64,000 nucleotides of DNA, taken from assembly GCA_023230525.1 (NCBI GenBank), contig JALNXE010000005.1:19471-83470 (forward strand), written 5' to 3'. The stretch is from Desulfobulbaceae bacterium (GTDB lineage: Bacteria; Desulfobacterota; Desulfobulbia; Desulfobulbales; SURF-16). The translations under genes were made by a program, and so were the position numbers. Positions 50,394-60,198 of the stretch are shown piece by piece (within the stretch, counting starts at the first letter, position 1; each line of letters begins with the position of its first letter). The notes below the pieces were generated by a model. That model saw only the letters and a program-made list of their open reading frames with translations, was not told where the DNA came from and made no database searches.

Positions 50394-52882
50394 GAACCCT
50401 GTTCTTCCGTTTCCTCTTCATCATCATCCACATCATCTACTTCATCGGAGGCAGGAACCATATCCATGGCCACCACCTTTTCACCCGGTTCCAGATTAAT
50501 CAGGGTCACACCCTGGGTGGCCCGGCCTATCACCCTGACTGCGCTCATATCCATCCTGATGATCTTGCCCCGGTCGGTGATGAGCATGATCTCATCTTCC
50601 CCGGTTATCTGGCAGGCACCGATGATGTCGCCGTTTCTTTCACTGGGCTTGATGGCATAAACCCCCTTGCCGCCCCTTCTGATAAGCCTGTACTCTTCCA
50701 CCGGGCTTCTCTTGCCGAACCCGTTTTCCGTGACCACCAGAATGGAATCATCGCTGTCAATGACCACTGCGCCCACCACCCGGTCGTCTTCGGCCAGATT
50801 GATGCCGCGCACCCCGGTGGCTGTTCGGCCCATGCTCCGCACGTCCTCTTCATTAAAACGAATAGCCATGCCCTTGTGGGAGACCAGAAGAATTTGGCTT
50901 GTGCCGCTGGTAATGGCAACACTGATAATTTCATCGTCTTCCCTGATGGTGAGCGCTATTTTCCCTTTGCGCATCGGTCTGGCGAATTCGGAAATAACCG
51001 TTTTCTTCACCACACCCTTTTTGGTGACCATCAGTATATGGCATTCCCGGTCAGTGCAATCAAAGCTCGTGACCGGTAGAATGGCGGCCACCTGTTCATT
51101 TTCGGACAGCTCAAGGAGATTGACAATGGCCTTGCCGCGGGCAATACGGCTGGCCAGGGGAATTTCGTAAACCTTGCGCCAGAAGACCTTGCCATGGTTG
51201 GTGAAAAAGAGAAAGGTATCATGGGTGGAGGCAAGATAGAGATTGTTGACAAAATCCTCTTCAACCGCGGTAATACCCTTGATGCCCTTGCCGCCGCGCC
51301 GCTGAGAGCGATACAGATCAACGGAATTTCTCTTGATATAACCCCCATGGGTGACGGTCACCACCATGTCTTCCGGCTGGATCATGTCTTCCGGCAGTAT
51401 CTCATCCGGGGCGTCAATGATCTCTGTCCGCCGCTCATCTCCATAGAGTTGTTTGATTTCCAGCGACTCATCGCGGATAATCTTCATAACCAGGGTTTCA
51501 TTAGTAAGAATTTTTTTATACCAGGCTATTTTTTCCAGCAGTTCGTTGAGTTCGCTGATAATTTTTTCCCGTTCCAGACCGGTCAGTTTCTGCAGCCGCA
51601 TATCAAGAATGGACTGGGCCTGTATTTCGGAGAGATTAAACCTTTCCATGAGTCCCAGGCGGGCTTCCGGCGGGTTGGCTGATGCCCTGATCAGGGCCAC
51701 CACCTCATCCATGTTGTTGATGGCTACTTTCAGTCCTTCCAGAATATGGGCCCTGGCTTCGGCTTTTTTCAGATCAAAATCCGTGCGCCGGTAAACCACT
51801 GTTTTTCTGTGCTGAATAAAGTGCTCCAGCATCTGTTTGAGGTTAAGCACTTCCGGCCGGGAATTGACAATACTCAAGAATATGATGCCGAAACTCTTCT
51901 GCAGCGGGGTCATCTTGTAGAGCTGATTGAGCACCACATCAGCGATCTCATCCTTTCTCAACTCAAGAACGATACGCATGCCGTGGCGGTCTGACTCGTC
52001 ACGTATCTCGGCAATGGATTCAATCTTTTTTTCCTTGATCAGCAGGGCAATTTTCTCCACCAGTCGTGCCTTATTCTGCTGATAGGGAATTTCGTCGATG
52101 ATAATGGATTCGCGATTCATCTTTTTGCTTTTTTCGATATGGCTTCTCGCCCGCATCAAAATTGAGCCGCGTCCCGTTTCATAAGCCTCCCGTATGCCAG
52201 CCCTGCCGCAGATAAAACCGCCGGTGGGAAAATCCGGCCCGGTAATATGCTCCATCAGGCCATTTACCGCAATGTGCGGGTCATCTATCATGGCAATGAT
52301 CCCATCCATGATCTCATTGATATTATGGGGAGGGATATTGGTTGCCATGCCGACGGCTATACCGGAAGAGCCATTTGTCAGCAGATTGGGTATTTTGGTC
52401 GGAAATACGACCGGTTCAGCCAATGAATTATCGTAGTTCGGAACAAAATCAACCGTATCCTTTTCCAGATCAGCAATAATCTCCTGATCAAGTTTAGTCA
52501 TTCTCGCCTCGGTATAACGCATGGCCGCCGGCGAATCCCCATCAACGGAACCGAAGTTTCCCTGACCGTCCACCAGGGGATAACGCATGGAAAAATCCTG
52601 GGCCATCCTGACAATGGTATCGTAGGCGGCCGTATCCCCGTGGGGGTGAAATTTACCGATGATATCACCGACGATTCTGGCTGATTTCAGATAGGGGCGG
52701 TTGTGGTAATTGTTCAGTTCCCGCATGGCAAAAAGAGAGCGGCGATGAACCGGTTTAAGTCCATCCCTCACATCAGGAAGAGCCCTGCCGATGATGACGC
52801 TCATGGCATAATCGAGATAGGATTTTTTCAGCTCTTTTTCTATGGAAATGGTCGGTGATAAAACTTGCTCGTTTTCAGTCAT
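50390..52882 (-). CDS. gyrA: DNA gyrase subunit A
   Basis: This 830-residue subunit cuts and rejoins DNA. The catalytic tyrosine lies in AMRYTEARM. The quinolone-determining region reads HPHGDTAAYDT, with Thr where E. coli has Ser83 and Asp kept at the second site. The six-bladed C-terminal domain begins with the GyrA-box QRRGGKG. The tail is acidic (DDVDDDEEETEEQ). It is a normal-length GyrA rather than ParC because of the GyrA-box. It is 154 bases from gyrB. Confidence 0.97.
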   Translation of the reverse strand: MTENEQVLSPTISIEKELKKSYLDYAMSVIIGRALPDVRDGLKPVHRRSLFAMRELNNYHNRPYLKSARIVGDIIGKFHPHGDTAAYDTIVRMAQDFSMRYPLVDGQGNFGSVDGDSPAAMRYTEARMTKLDQEIIADLEKDTVDFVPNYDNSLAEPVVFPTKIPNLLTNGSSGIAVGMATNIPPHNINEIMDGIIAMIDDPHIAVNGLMEHITGPDFPTGGFICGRAGIREAYETGRGSILMRARSHIEKSKKMNRESIIIDEIPYQQNKARLVEKIALLIKEKKIESIAEIRDESDRHGMRIVLELRKDEIADVVLNQLYKMTPLQKSFGIIFLSIVNSRPEVLNLKQMLEHFIQHRKTVVYRRTDFDLKKAEARAHILEGLKVAINNMDEVVALIRASANPPEARLGLMERFNLSEIQAQSILDMRLQKLTGLEREKIISELNELLEKIAWYKKILTNETLVMKIIRDESLEIKQLYGDERRTEIIDAPDEILPEDMIQPEDMVVTVTHGGYIKRNSVDLYRSQRRGGKGIKGITAVEEDFVNNLYLASTHDTFLFFTNHGKVFWRKVYEIPLASRIARGKAIVNLLELSENEQVAAILPVTSFDCTDRECHILMVTKKGVVKKTVISEFARPMRKGKIALTIREDDEIISVAITSGTSQILLVSHKGMAIRFNEEDVRSMGRTATGVRGINLAEDDRVVGAVVIDSDDSILVVTENGFGKRSPVEEYRLIRRGGKGVYAIKPSERNGDIIGACQITGEDEIMLITDRGKIIRMDMSAVRVIGRATQGVTLINLEPGEKVVAMDMVPASDEVDDVDDDEEETEEQGS

Positions 52883-53036
52883 AAATATCGCTTAACAAAA
52901 ATATTAGTATTGAAGCCTCAAGTGTTTTTTCTGCCACTCATTGATAAAAAATTGAACACTTCAAGCGCAAAAAGCCGTTTGCTGGTAAATCAGCATACCT
53001 GTCCAGCGGTCTCCGGGAAAATCGGCATGATAATCA

Positions 53037-55448
53037 TCAGATATCAAGTTCTGTAACTTCCAGAGCGTGAGTATTGATAAAATCCCTGCGAGGTTCCACC
53101 TTGTCACCCATGAGGGTGGTGAAAATGTCATCCGCATTTTCCGCATCATCAATTTTTACCTGCAGCAGCACCCTATTCTGCGGGTTCATGGTGGTGTCCC
53201 ACAGCTGAATCGGGTTCATTTCTCCAAGACCTTTATAGCGTTGTAATGTGCTGCCCTTGAAAGACTCGACCTTTACCTTTTCCAGCAGCTCAATCCAGTT
53301 CTTCACCGGTATGTCTTTTTCACCGGTGGTCAGGGTAAAGCTTGCGGTGACAAACTCCTTGATCGCGGGAAAAATATTCAGGGCCGAGCGGAATTCAGGG
53401 ATCAGCGGAATCTGCGGGCCCACGGTAACAAAGATATGTGCCTTGTCTTTAATGGCTGCATCAAATTCATAGCAGCTCGCCTTCCAGCGGCAGGTGCGGA
53501 TATTGCCCAGGACAATATTTTTATCCATAAGGCCGTTTCGCAATTGGATGACAAAATTCTCATCAACAAACTGGTCAGCGGAATGGACATCGTGGTCTAG
53601 CAGAAAATAAACGATATCCTCCCAGACATTGATACGCTGCAGATAATCGATCAATTTGCGGTAATAGGAGAGGTTTTTCAGAATAGTGATGAGTTCTTCT
53701 TCCCCTAATACCCTCTGATCGTTCATCGTGATCTTCATCAGCGAACTGGCCTGCTGAAAAAGATAATTGTTCAGATCATCCTCGCCGCTGAAAAACATCT
53801 CCTTCTTGCCTTTGCCGATCCGGTAAAGAGGCGGCTGGGCAATATACACATAACCTTCTTCCACCAGAGCAGGCATCTGGCGGTAAAAAAAGGTAAGCAG
53901 CAGGGTACGGATATGGGCGCCGTCAACATCGGCATCCGTCATGATGATGACCTTGTGATAACGAAGTTTTTCTTTTTCAAAATCATCGCTGCCTACCCCT
54001 GTGCCCAGGGCGGAAATAATCTGTTTGATTTCCTCGCTGGCCAGTATTTTGTCATAACGGGCCTTTTCCACATTCATAATCTTGCCGCGCAAAGGCAGAA
54101 TTGCCTGAAAAGCCCTATCTCTCCCCTGTTTGGCACTGCCGCCCGCTGAATCACCCTCAACCAGAAAAATTTCCCTTTCCGCGGGAATTTTGCTCTGGCA
54201 CTCGGCAAGTTTTCCTGCCATGAGCAGATCAATGCCGGAACTCTTTTTACGGGTCAATTCCTTGGCCCTTCTGGCAGCTTCCCTGGCCCTTGCCGCATCC
54301 ACCGCCTTGGCCAGGATCTTCCTCGCCTCCTGCGGGTTTTTCTCCAGATAGATGGTCAGCTTTTCATTGCAAATGGTTTCAACAATCGATTTTACTTCGC
54401 TGTTACCCAGCTTGGTTTTGGTTTGACCTTCAAACTGAGGGTTGGGCACCCGTACGGAGACGACACAGGTTAAACCTTCCCTGACGTCGTCTCCACCCAT
54501 CTTTTCCCGCAGATTTTTCGGGACAATGTCATCGCTGGCATAACGGTTGATGCATTTGGTCAGGGCGCCTCGGAAACCGGTGACATGGGTGCCTCCTTCC
54601 TTGGTGGGAATATTATTGACAAAAGCAAAAAGCCGTTCCGTAAAACCATCGTAATACTGGAAGGCTATCTCAACCTGCACATTGTCTTTTTCCCCGGCAA
54701 AAAAGATAGGATGTTCATTGACCACTGTTCTTTTACGGTTGAGATATTCCACATAAGAGACAATACCTCCCTTATAATGAAATTCGTCTTCAGCCCCGCT
54801 TCTGTCGTCTTTTAATAATATTTTGACATCCTTATTTAAAAAGGCCAGTTCCCGGAGCCTGGCCTGGATGATCTCGTATTGAAATTCCGTTGTTTCCGTA
54901 AATATTTCCGGATCCGGTAAAAAGGTGATGGTGGTTCCGGTCTGGTTCGTTTCCCCGATAATGTTTACCTCATCCGTCTTGATGCCATATCTGTAAGACT
55001 GCTCATAAATCTTGCCATTTCTTTTTATCTCCGCCCTGGCCCGGATACTCAAGGCGTTTACCACGGAAACACCCACCCCATGCAGCCCGCCGGAAACCTT
55101 GTAGGTTGCGTGATCAAATTTGCCGCCTGCATGCAGGGTGCAGAGAACCAGCTCCAGGGCAGATATTTTTTCCGTGGGATGCATTTCCACCGGTATTCCC
55201 CGGCCATTATCCTCCACTGAAACGGAACCGTCTTTCTGCAAAATAACCTTGATACGGGTGCAGTACCCTGCCAGAGCCTCATCAATGCTGTTATCCACAA
55301 CCTCATATACCAGATGATGAAGACCCCCTTCTCCGGTGTTGCCTATATACATGGACGGTCTTTTTCTGACACCTTCAAGACCGGAAAGGACCTTTATCTG
55401 TTCAGCACCATAGCCGCTGTTTTGTTCTGTCAAAATTTTATTCCTCAA
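53037..55448 (-). CDS. gyrB: DNA gyrase subunit B
   Basis: This 803-residue ATPase subunit of gyrase has the GHKL ATP-binding site (YEVVDNSIDEALAG, VEDNGRGIPVE, GGLHGVGVSVVNAL), the QTK loop (GQTKTKLGN) and the TOPRIM domain (LVEGDSAGGSAKQGRDR, ADVDGAHIRTL). It ends with the GyrA-interaction domain (YKGLGEMNP). It lies between dnaN and gyrA on the minus strand, the order usual near replication origins, without recF between dnaN and gyrB. Confidence 0.97.
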   Translation of the reverse strand: MRNKILTEQNSGYGAEQIKVLSGLEGVRKRPSMYIGNTGEGGLHHLVYEVVDNSIDEALAGYCTRIKVILQKDGSVSVEDNGRGIPVEMHPTEKISALELVLCTLHAGGKFDHATYKVSGGLHGVGVSVVNALSIRARAEIKRNGKIYEQSYRYGIKTDEVNIIGETNQTGTTITFLPDPEIFTETTEFQYEIIQARLRELAFLNKDVKILLKDDRSGAEDEFHYKGGIVSYVEYLNRKRTVVNEHPIFFAGEKDNVQVEIAFQYYDGFTERLFAFVNNIPTKEGGTHVTGFRGALTKCINRYASDDIVPKNLREKMGGDDVREGLTCVVSVRVPNPQFEGQTKTKLGNSEVKSIVETICNEKLTIYLEKNPQEARKILAKAVDAARAREAARRAKELTRKKSSGIDLLMAGKLAECQSKIPAEREIFLVEGDSAGGSAKQGRDRAFQAILPLRGKIMNVEKARYDKILASEEIKQIISALGTGVGSDDFEKEKLRYHKVIIMTDADVDGAHIRTLLLTFFYRQMPALVEEGYVYIAQPPLYRIGKGKKEMFFSGEDDLNNYLFQQASSLMKITMNDQRVLGEEELITILKNLSYYRKLIDYLQRINVWEDIVYFLLDHDVHSADQFVDENFVIQLRNGLMDKNIVLGNIRTCRWKASCYEFDAAIKDKAHIFVTVGPQIPLIPEFRSALNIFPAIKEFVTASFTLTTGEKDIPVKNWIELLEKVKVESFKGSTLQRYKGLGEMNPIQLWDTTMNPQNRVLLQVKIDDAENADDIFTTLMGDKVEPRRDFINTHALEVTELDI

Positions 55449-55586
55449 AAATAGATAGTTACATGTAATAGACTGAAATGTAAAAAATTTTCAACTTATA
55501 CAGGCTATTTAACTGGTTGTTTAAATTTTTTTTAATCCGTTTTACCCGGTGATTTTAAAGGATTAGCCACACAGAGGTATACATAA

Positions 55587-56717
55587 TTAAATTTCCATCG
55601 GCATGATAATACTGATAAAATCAGGTTCATTTTCTGAATAGACAAGACAGGGTCTGTCTTTACCCTCGATAAAAATTTTGACGTTTTCACAGGTCATAAC
55701 CTGCAGGGTATCAATAAAATATTTACCGTTAAACCCGAGTTTTATTGACTCTCCCGTGTACCTGACCGGGTGAACTTCCTGGGCGCTGCCTAAATCCATG
55801 CTCTGGGAACTTAATTTCATTTCATTATCTTCAATATGGCATTTGACCACATTAAATCTGTCTTCGGTAAAGAGATTCATGCGCCGCATGGCATTAAGCA
55901 GAATGAGTCTATTGATTTCTATGAATTTTTCTTTATTGATTATCTGCAGAAGATTGCGGAAATCAGGAAAATCACCGTTCATGAGACGGATGATGAGAAT
56001 GGCGTGGTCGCCCTTGATAACTACCTGTTTCTCTTCAAATCCAATAAAAAGGGTTTCGTGATGTTCACAGAATTTTTTTATTTCCTGTACCCCTTTTCTG
56101 GGAATAATGGTGGGTTTATCCAGATTAAACAGGGAAATGTCACCTTGCACCTCTTTTTTCATGAGGGAGAGACGGTGACCGTCAGAGGATACCATACGCA
56201 GATATCTTTTATCTTCCTTTATTTCTTTTTCTATCAGTATTCCGGTCAGGGTAAAATTGCTTTCCGTGTCCAAGGCGACGGAAAAAATCGTTTTTTCAAT
56301 AAGATCTTTTATATTCTCTGCGGCTATTTCGATAAGGGATTCTTCTTTATGCTCGGGAAAAGTGGGAAATTCATCACTTGCCATTCCTGCCAGATTGTAA
56401 TCACTTGAATCCGCCTTTATTTTTACCCAGTTGTTTTCTATCTCCTCTAGATAAATATGCTCTGAGTTTGATTCTCTCACTATTTCAAAAAGTTTTTTCG
56501 CCGGCAGGGTGATGGATCCCTGGGAAAGGATCTCCGCGGGTATGGTTTGACGGATGCCGACTTCCAGGTCGGTCCCTGTCAGTTCAAGCGAATCGGATGA
56601 ACTGCGCAAAAAAATGTTTGCCAAAATGGCAATCGTGCCTGGTTTTCCCGTGACATTCTGCATGGAGGAAAGGGCAGCTATAAAATCTTCTCTGGCAATA
56701 TTGAGAATAAGAGGCAT
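55587..56717 (-). CDS. dnaN: DNA polymerase III sliding clamp (beta subunit)
   Basis: This 376-residue protein forms the ring-shaped processivity clamp. Family signs are the start MPLILNIAREDFIAALSSMQ, the central LIEKTIFSVALDTES, and the C-terminal IEGKDRPCLVYSENEPDFIS-type ending with IIMPM. AAGGATTTTACC precedes the ATG. It is the first gene of the dnaN-gyrB-gyrA run reading away from the AT-rich island. dnaA is not adjacent. Confidence 0.95.
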   Translation of the reverse strand: MPLILNIAREDFIAALSSMQNVTGKPGTIAILANIFLRSSSDSLELTGTDLEVGIRQTIPAEILSQGSITLPAKKLFEIVRESNSEHIYLEEIENNWVKIKADSSDYNLAGMASDEFPTFPEHKEESLIEIAAENIKDLIEKTIFSVALDTESNFTLTGILIEKEIKEDKRYLRMVSSDGHRLSLMKKEVQGDISLFNLDKPTIIPRKGVQEIKKFCEHHETLFIGFEEKQVVIKGDHAILIIRLMNGDFPDFRNLLQIINKEKFIEINRLILLNAMRRMNLFTEDRFNVVKCHIEDNEMKLSSQSMDLGSAQEVHPVRYTGESIKLGFNGKYFIDTLQVMTCENVKIFIEGKDRPCLVYSENEPDFISIIMPMEI

Positions 56718-57134
56718 GGTAAAATCCTTTTTTTTTGTTTGGCTGAGTGCCGTGTTTTCAACCGGGGAAGTATAAAAAAATAAGATATATTAAAAAATAT
56801 TCTATTATTATTAAATCTGTTATAATGTTGGAAACTAACGTAATGATCTAATTTTATTAATAATTTTAATAAAATTAGAGTTTTGAAAAAAGGTGAAAAA
56901 AATAAGGGGAAAAAGTTTTCAACATGTTATCAAAACAAAATAAACACCTTACTGATAAAGTGTCTGTCTAAATAATAATTTACTCTGAAAAACAAAATGT
57001 TACGTGACAAAACTATAGTTTAAAAACGAGAAAAATTCAATAATAATAGTGTGGCTAGCACATTTGTATTTTTATATTAAAAAATATAATAAAATTAAAT
57101 AGTTAATGTAGTAATTTTCAGAGTGTTCCTTCCT
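56718..57134. other. AT-rich island, candidate replication origin
   Basis: Over 400 bases of strongly AT-rich sequence lie between divergent dnaN and the GAF gene, much richer in A+T than the flanking minus-strand genes. It contains a 12-bp perfect inverted repeat, CTAATTTTATTA with TAATAAAATTAG (56848-56859 and 56867-56878), and imperfect DnaA-box-like 9-mers such as TTTTCAACA (56916-56924) and TGTGGCTAG. No exact TTATCCACA was seen. Promoters for both flanking genes must also lie here. Confidence 0.4.
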
Positions 57135-58064
57135 ATGAAAGCAATGCCGCGAATATATGAATTTATCGAGCTTATTTCCAACACCATGGAGGCCTATACG
57201 ACCAGCCTTTTTTTAGATGAGGAGAGTGATGGCGAGGGTTTAATTCTTTATCATTATCATTCCCTCAGCCGGAATATAAAAAAGGATTGTAAGGTGCAGA
57301 ATGGTGAGGGTATTATTGGTTGGGTTTTTCGGGAGCAGAAATCAGTTTTAGCCAGTTATTTTGACAAAAGAGATGCAACCACGCTGAAATTTTATGAAAA
57401 GGATGAAGATATAAAATCATTGGTTGCCATTCCCTTACCTGAAAATTACGGGGTGCTCTGCGTTGACAGCAAAAAAAGCTATGTTTTCACCGAAGAAAAG
57501 GAAAAAATTTTGCGGCAGATGTCGCAGGTTTTGGTCTCCATGATCAATGCCGAAAAAGAGATCATGGAAAAAAATATATTGGAAATTCTTTTAGCTTTAT
57601 CACTCCAGACCAACGAAATAATTGTCCATACCAAGGACAGGAATGAATTTGCCAAGCAGTTTTTAGAGTTATTAATGGAAAAACTTAATTTGGAACTGGT
57701 TGTTTTTGCATATGAAGAAAAAAATGTAATTTTTACCTATAAATTAAATAATAAAAATATTTATAAAGAGTTATCTTATGATTATCTTGATCAATACGGC
57801 CTAATGGGCTGGGTATTGAAAAATAAAAAAGAGCTCTTTTTAGAAAAATTAAACAAAAGCGAAAAATCTTTTGTGGTGAACCGGGATGAACCCTTTGAAA
57901 ATTTGACAAATTTTTTGTGTCTGCCGCTTATTTCCCAAAAAAATAAAATGACAGGTGCCCTAGCTTTTGTAAAAAAAAACAATGAAAAGTGGATTGCAAA
58001 AGAAAAAAAGACCATGACTTTTCTCAGCAGCCTTTTCTTTAAGGAATATCTTAACAAAAAATGA
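57135..58064 (+). CDS. Tandem GAF-domain protein encoded just upstream of mreB
   Basis: This cytoplasmic protein of about 309 residues has two GAF-like domains: residues about 5-145 (GEGIIGWVFREQKSVLASYF, SLVAIPLPENYGVLCVDS) and about 165-300 (YGLMGWVLKNKKELFLEKLN, TNFLCLPLISQKNKMTGALA). There is no output domain, so it is likely a small-molecule or redox sensor acting on a partner. The gene is much more AT-rich and lysine-rich than its neighbours. Its stop overlaps the mreB start (ATGA). ATG 57135 was chosen over GTG 57123. Confidence 0.8.
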   Translation: MKAMPRIYEFIELISNTMEAYTTSLFLDEESDGEGLILYHYHSLSRNIKKDCKVQNGEGIIGWVFREQKSVLASYFDKRDATTLKFYEKDEDIKSLVAIPLPENYGVLCVDSKKSYVFTEEKEKILRQMSQVLVSMINAEKEIMEKNILEILLALSLQTNEIIVHTKDRNEFAKQFLELLMEKLNLELVVFAYEEKNVIFTYKLNNKNIYKELSYDYLDQYGLMGWVLKNKKELFLEKLNKSEKSFVVNRDEPFENLTNFLCLPLISQKNKMTGALAFVKKNNEKWIAKEKKTMTFLSSLFFKEYLNKK

Positions 58065-59086
58065 GTATATTTAAATTTCCCGCGTTATTTTCCAAAGACA
58101 TGGCAATGGATCTCGGTACAGCCAATACCCTTATCTATTTAAAAGGGGAGGGTATCGTGCTGAACGAGCCTTCGGTGGTGGCTTACAACACCTATTCAAA
58201 AGAAATTCTGGCGGTGGGAGCATCAGCGAAAAAGTATCTGGGAAGAACACCCCAGCATATCAGCGCCGTTCGGCCATTGAAGGATGGGGTGATAGCCGAT
58301 TTTGTCATCACCCAGGCCATGATCCGCAGTTTTTTTCTGAAAATTCAGAGAATGAGCCGTTTCTTTAAGCCGTCAGTGGTTATCTGTGTCCCCACCGGCA
58401 TAACCCAGGTGGAAAAAAAGGCGGTTATTGAGGCAGCGGAAGAGGTGGGATGCGGCAAGGTGTATCTTATTGAAGAGCCGATGGCCGCCGCCATAGGCTC
58501 CGGGCTTGATGTTTTTCAGAACAAGGGAAGGATGATCATAGACATCGGCGGCGGCACATCCGAGGTTGCCGTTATTACCATGTCGTCTGTGGCCTATTGT
58601 GAATCATTGCGGGTGGCTGGAGACGAACTCAACGAAGCGATCATCCGGCATCTCTTTCACGAGCATAAGGTTTATATAGGTGAAAACAGCGCGGAAAAGT
58701 GCAAGATAACAGCCGGATCGGCCATTGATATTCCAACGCTGGAACCGTATACACTCATCGGCAAAAACGTCATCACCAGCAATCCGAAAGAGGTTACCTT
58801 GACGCCGGAGGAAATACGAATTGCCCTGCAGGAGCCGGTAAATGCCATCGTCGATGCCGTACGCAGGGCCCTGGATAAAACTCCCACGGAACTGGTGACG
58901 GATATTTATGAAGAAGGAATCTTCATGGCCGGCGGCGGTTCACTGCTGCGGGGCCTCAATACCCTCATAGAAGATACAACCCAAATACCCTGCCACCTGA
59001 CCCAGGATCCGCTGCTGGCCATTGCCATGGGAAGCGGCATTGCCCTGGATAACCTCAAGGATTACAAAAAGGTTTTTATTAATTGA
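58061..59086 (+). CDS. mreB: Rod shape-determining protein MreB
   Basis: This 341-residue actin homologue organises cell-wall synthesis along the side wall. It has phosphate loop 1 AMDLGTANTLIYLKG, phosphate loop 2 MIIDIGGGTSEVAVI and the adenosine motif FMAGGGSLLRG. An N-terminal amphipathic start (MSIFKFPALFS) would help membrane binding. Unlike the common order, mreC and mreD do not follow. A serine hydrolase gene overlaps its stop (TTGA) and a GAF gene overlaps its start. Confidence 0.96.
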   Translation: MSIFKFPALFSKDMAMDLGTANTLIYLKGEGIVLNEPSVVAYNTYSKEILAVGASAKKYLGRTPQHISAVRPLKDGVIADFVITQAMIRSFFLKIQRMSRFFKPSVVICVPTGITQVEKKAVIEAAEEVGCGKVYLIEEPMAAAIGSGLDVFQNKGRMIIDIGGGTSEVAVITMSSVAYCESLRVAGDELNEAIIRHLFHEHKVYIGENSAEKCKITAGSAIDIPTLEPYTLIGKNVITSNPKEVTLTPEEIRIALQEPVNAIVDAVRRALDKTPTELVTDIYEEGIFMAGGGSLLRGLNTLIEDTTQIPCHLTQDPLLAIAMGSGIALDNLKDYKKVFIN

Positions 59087-60198
59087 AGGATGATGGTTTT
59101 TTTGCTGCCGGCTTATATGAAAAATTAGACCCGCTTATCAGAGATGCGCTGAGAAGCAAGGTTTTCCCCGGTGCGGCAGTGGGGATTTCCGTTAACAGCG
59201 GCAGTGGGAAAAGGTCTTTTGCATCCGTCTGGGGAAATTCCTCTCTTTTCCCCAGACCAAAAAAAATGAGCAGGGAAACCCTGTTTGATCTTGCCTCATT
59301 AACCAAGCCCTTGGCCACCACTCTTGCACTCCTCTGTCTGGTGCAGGACAAGCAGATACATCTGGATATGACCCTGCCCACCCTGCTGCAGAGGGATGTG
59401 CCTTCTGATAAAAAAAATATCACCCTGCGCCATCTGCTCAATCACTGTTCCGGCCTGGCCGCTCACCACCCCTTTTATCGCCAGCTCGCTGATGTTGCAG
59501 AACAGGAAAGAAAAAATACTCTTCTTAACCTCATATTGACAGATGACCTCTGCTGGCCTGTGGCCAGCAAGGCCCTGTACAGCGATTTAGGTTTTATTCT
59601 GCTGGGCATGATAGTTGAGATTCAGTCAGGTCTTGCGCTGGACATTTTTGTCCGGGAAAAGGTGATGGCTCCGCTGGGGCTGGATGACCGCCTCGTCTTT
59701 AATCCCCGGCAAAAGGATAAAAAGAATTTTGCCGCGACGGAAAACTGTCCGTGGCGCAAGAAGGTGCTGGCAGGGGAGGTTTCTGACGATAACACCTATG
59801 CGGTGGGAGGGGTATCCGGCCAGGCGGGAATGTTCGGCGCCATTGACAGCGTTCTTTTGCTGTCATCCTTTCTGCTCGATCTCTGGCAGGAAAGAGCCGC
59901 GCACTCCTCTTTTTCAAGCGCCCTGCTCAAAGAATTTTTGCAGCGCCAGCATATGGTCAAGGAGAGCAGCTGGGCCCTGGGTTTTGATACCCCCTCACCC
60001 AGCGGCTCATCGGCCGGCACCTTTATCAGCCCGCACAGTGTCGGCCATCTGGGCTTTACCGGCACCTCTTTCTGGATCGATCCAGAGCGACAACTGGTGA
60101 TGGTGCTCTTGACCAACCGGGTGCATCCTTCCCGGGAGAACAACCTGATCAGACAGTTCAGACCCCTGTTTCATGACACGATTATCCAGTCTCTTTAA
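59083..60198 (+). CDS. Serine hydrolase of the beta-lactamase/class C penicillin-binding-protein-like family
   Basis: This 371-residue protein has the nucleophile motif SLTK (DLASLTKPLATT), the YSD triad element (LYSDLGFILLG) and the third-motif-like GHLGFTGTSFWID. There is no signal peptide, so it is probably cytoplasmic; peptides or esters are possible substrates. The only in-frame start is TTG 59083, overlapping the mreB stop by 3 bases. Coupling with mreB suggests a link to cell-wall work, which is an inference. It overlaps convergent mtnA by 17 bases. Confidence 0.85.
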   Translation: MKDDGFFAAGLYEKLDPLIRDALRSKVFPGAAVGISVNSGSGKRSFASVWGNSSLFPRPKKMSRETLFDLASLTKPLATTLALLCLVQDKQIHLDMTLPTLLQRDVPSDKKNITLRHLLNHCSGLAAHHPFYRQLADVAEQERKNTLLNLILTDDLCWPVASKALYSDLGFILLGMIVEIQSGLALDIFVREKVMAPLGLDDRLVFNPRQKDKKNFAATENCPWRKKVLAGEVSDDNTYAVGGVSGQAGMFGAIDSVLLLSSFLLDLWQERAAHSSFSSALLKEFLQRQHMVKESSWALGFDTPSPSGSSAGTFISPHSVGHLGFTGTSFWIDPERQLVMVLLTNRVHPSRENNLIRQFRPLFHDTIIQSL

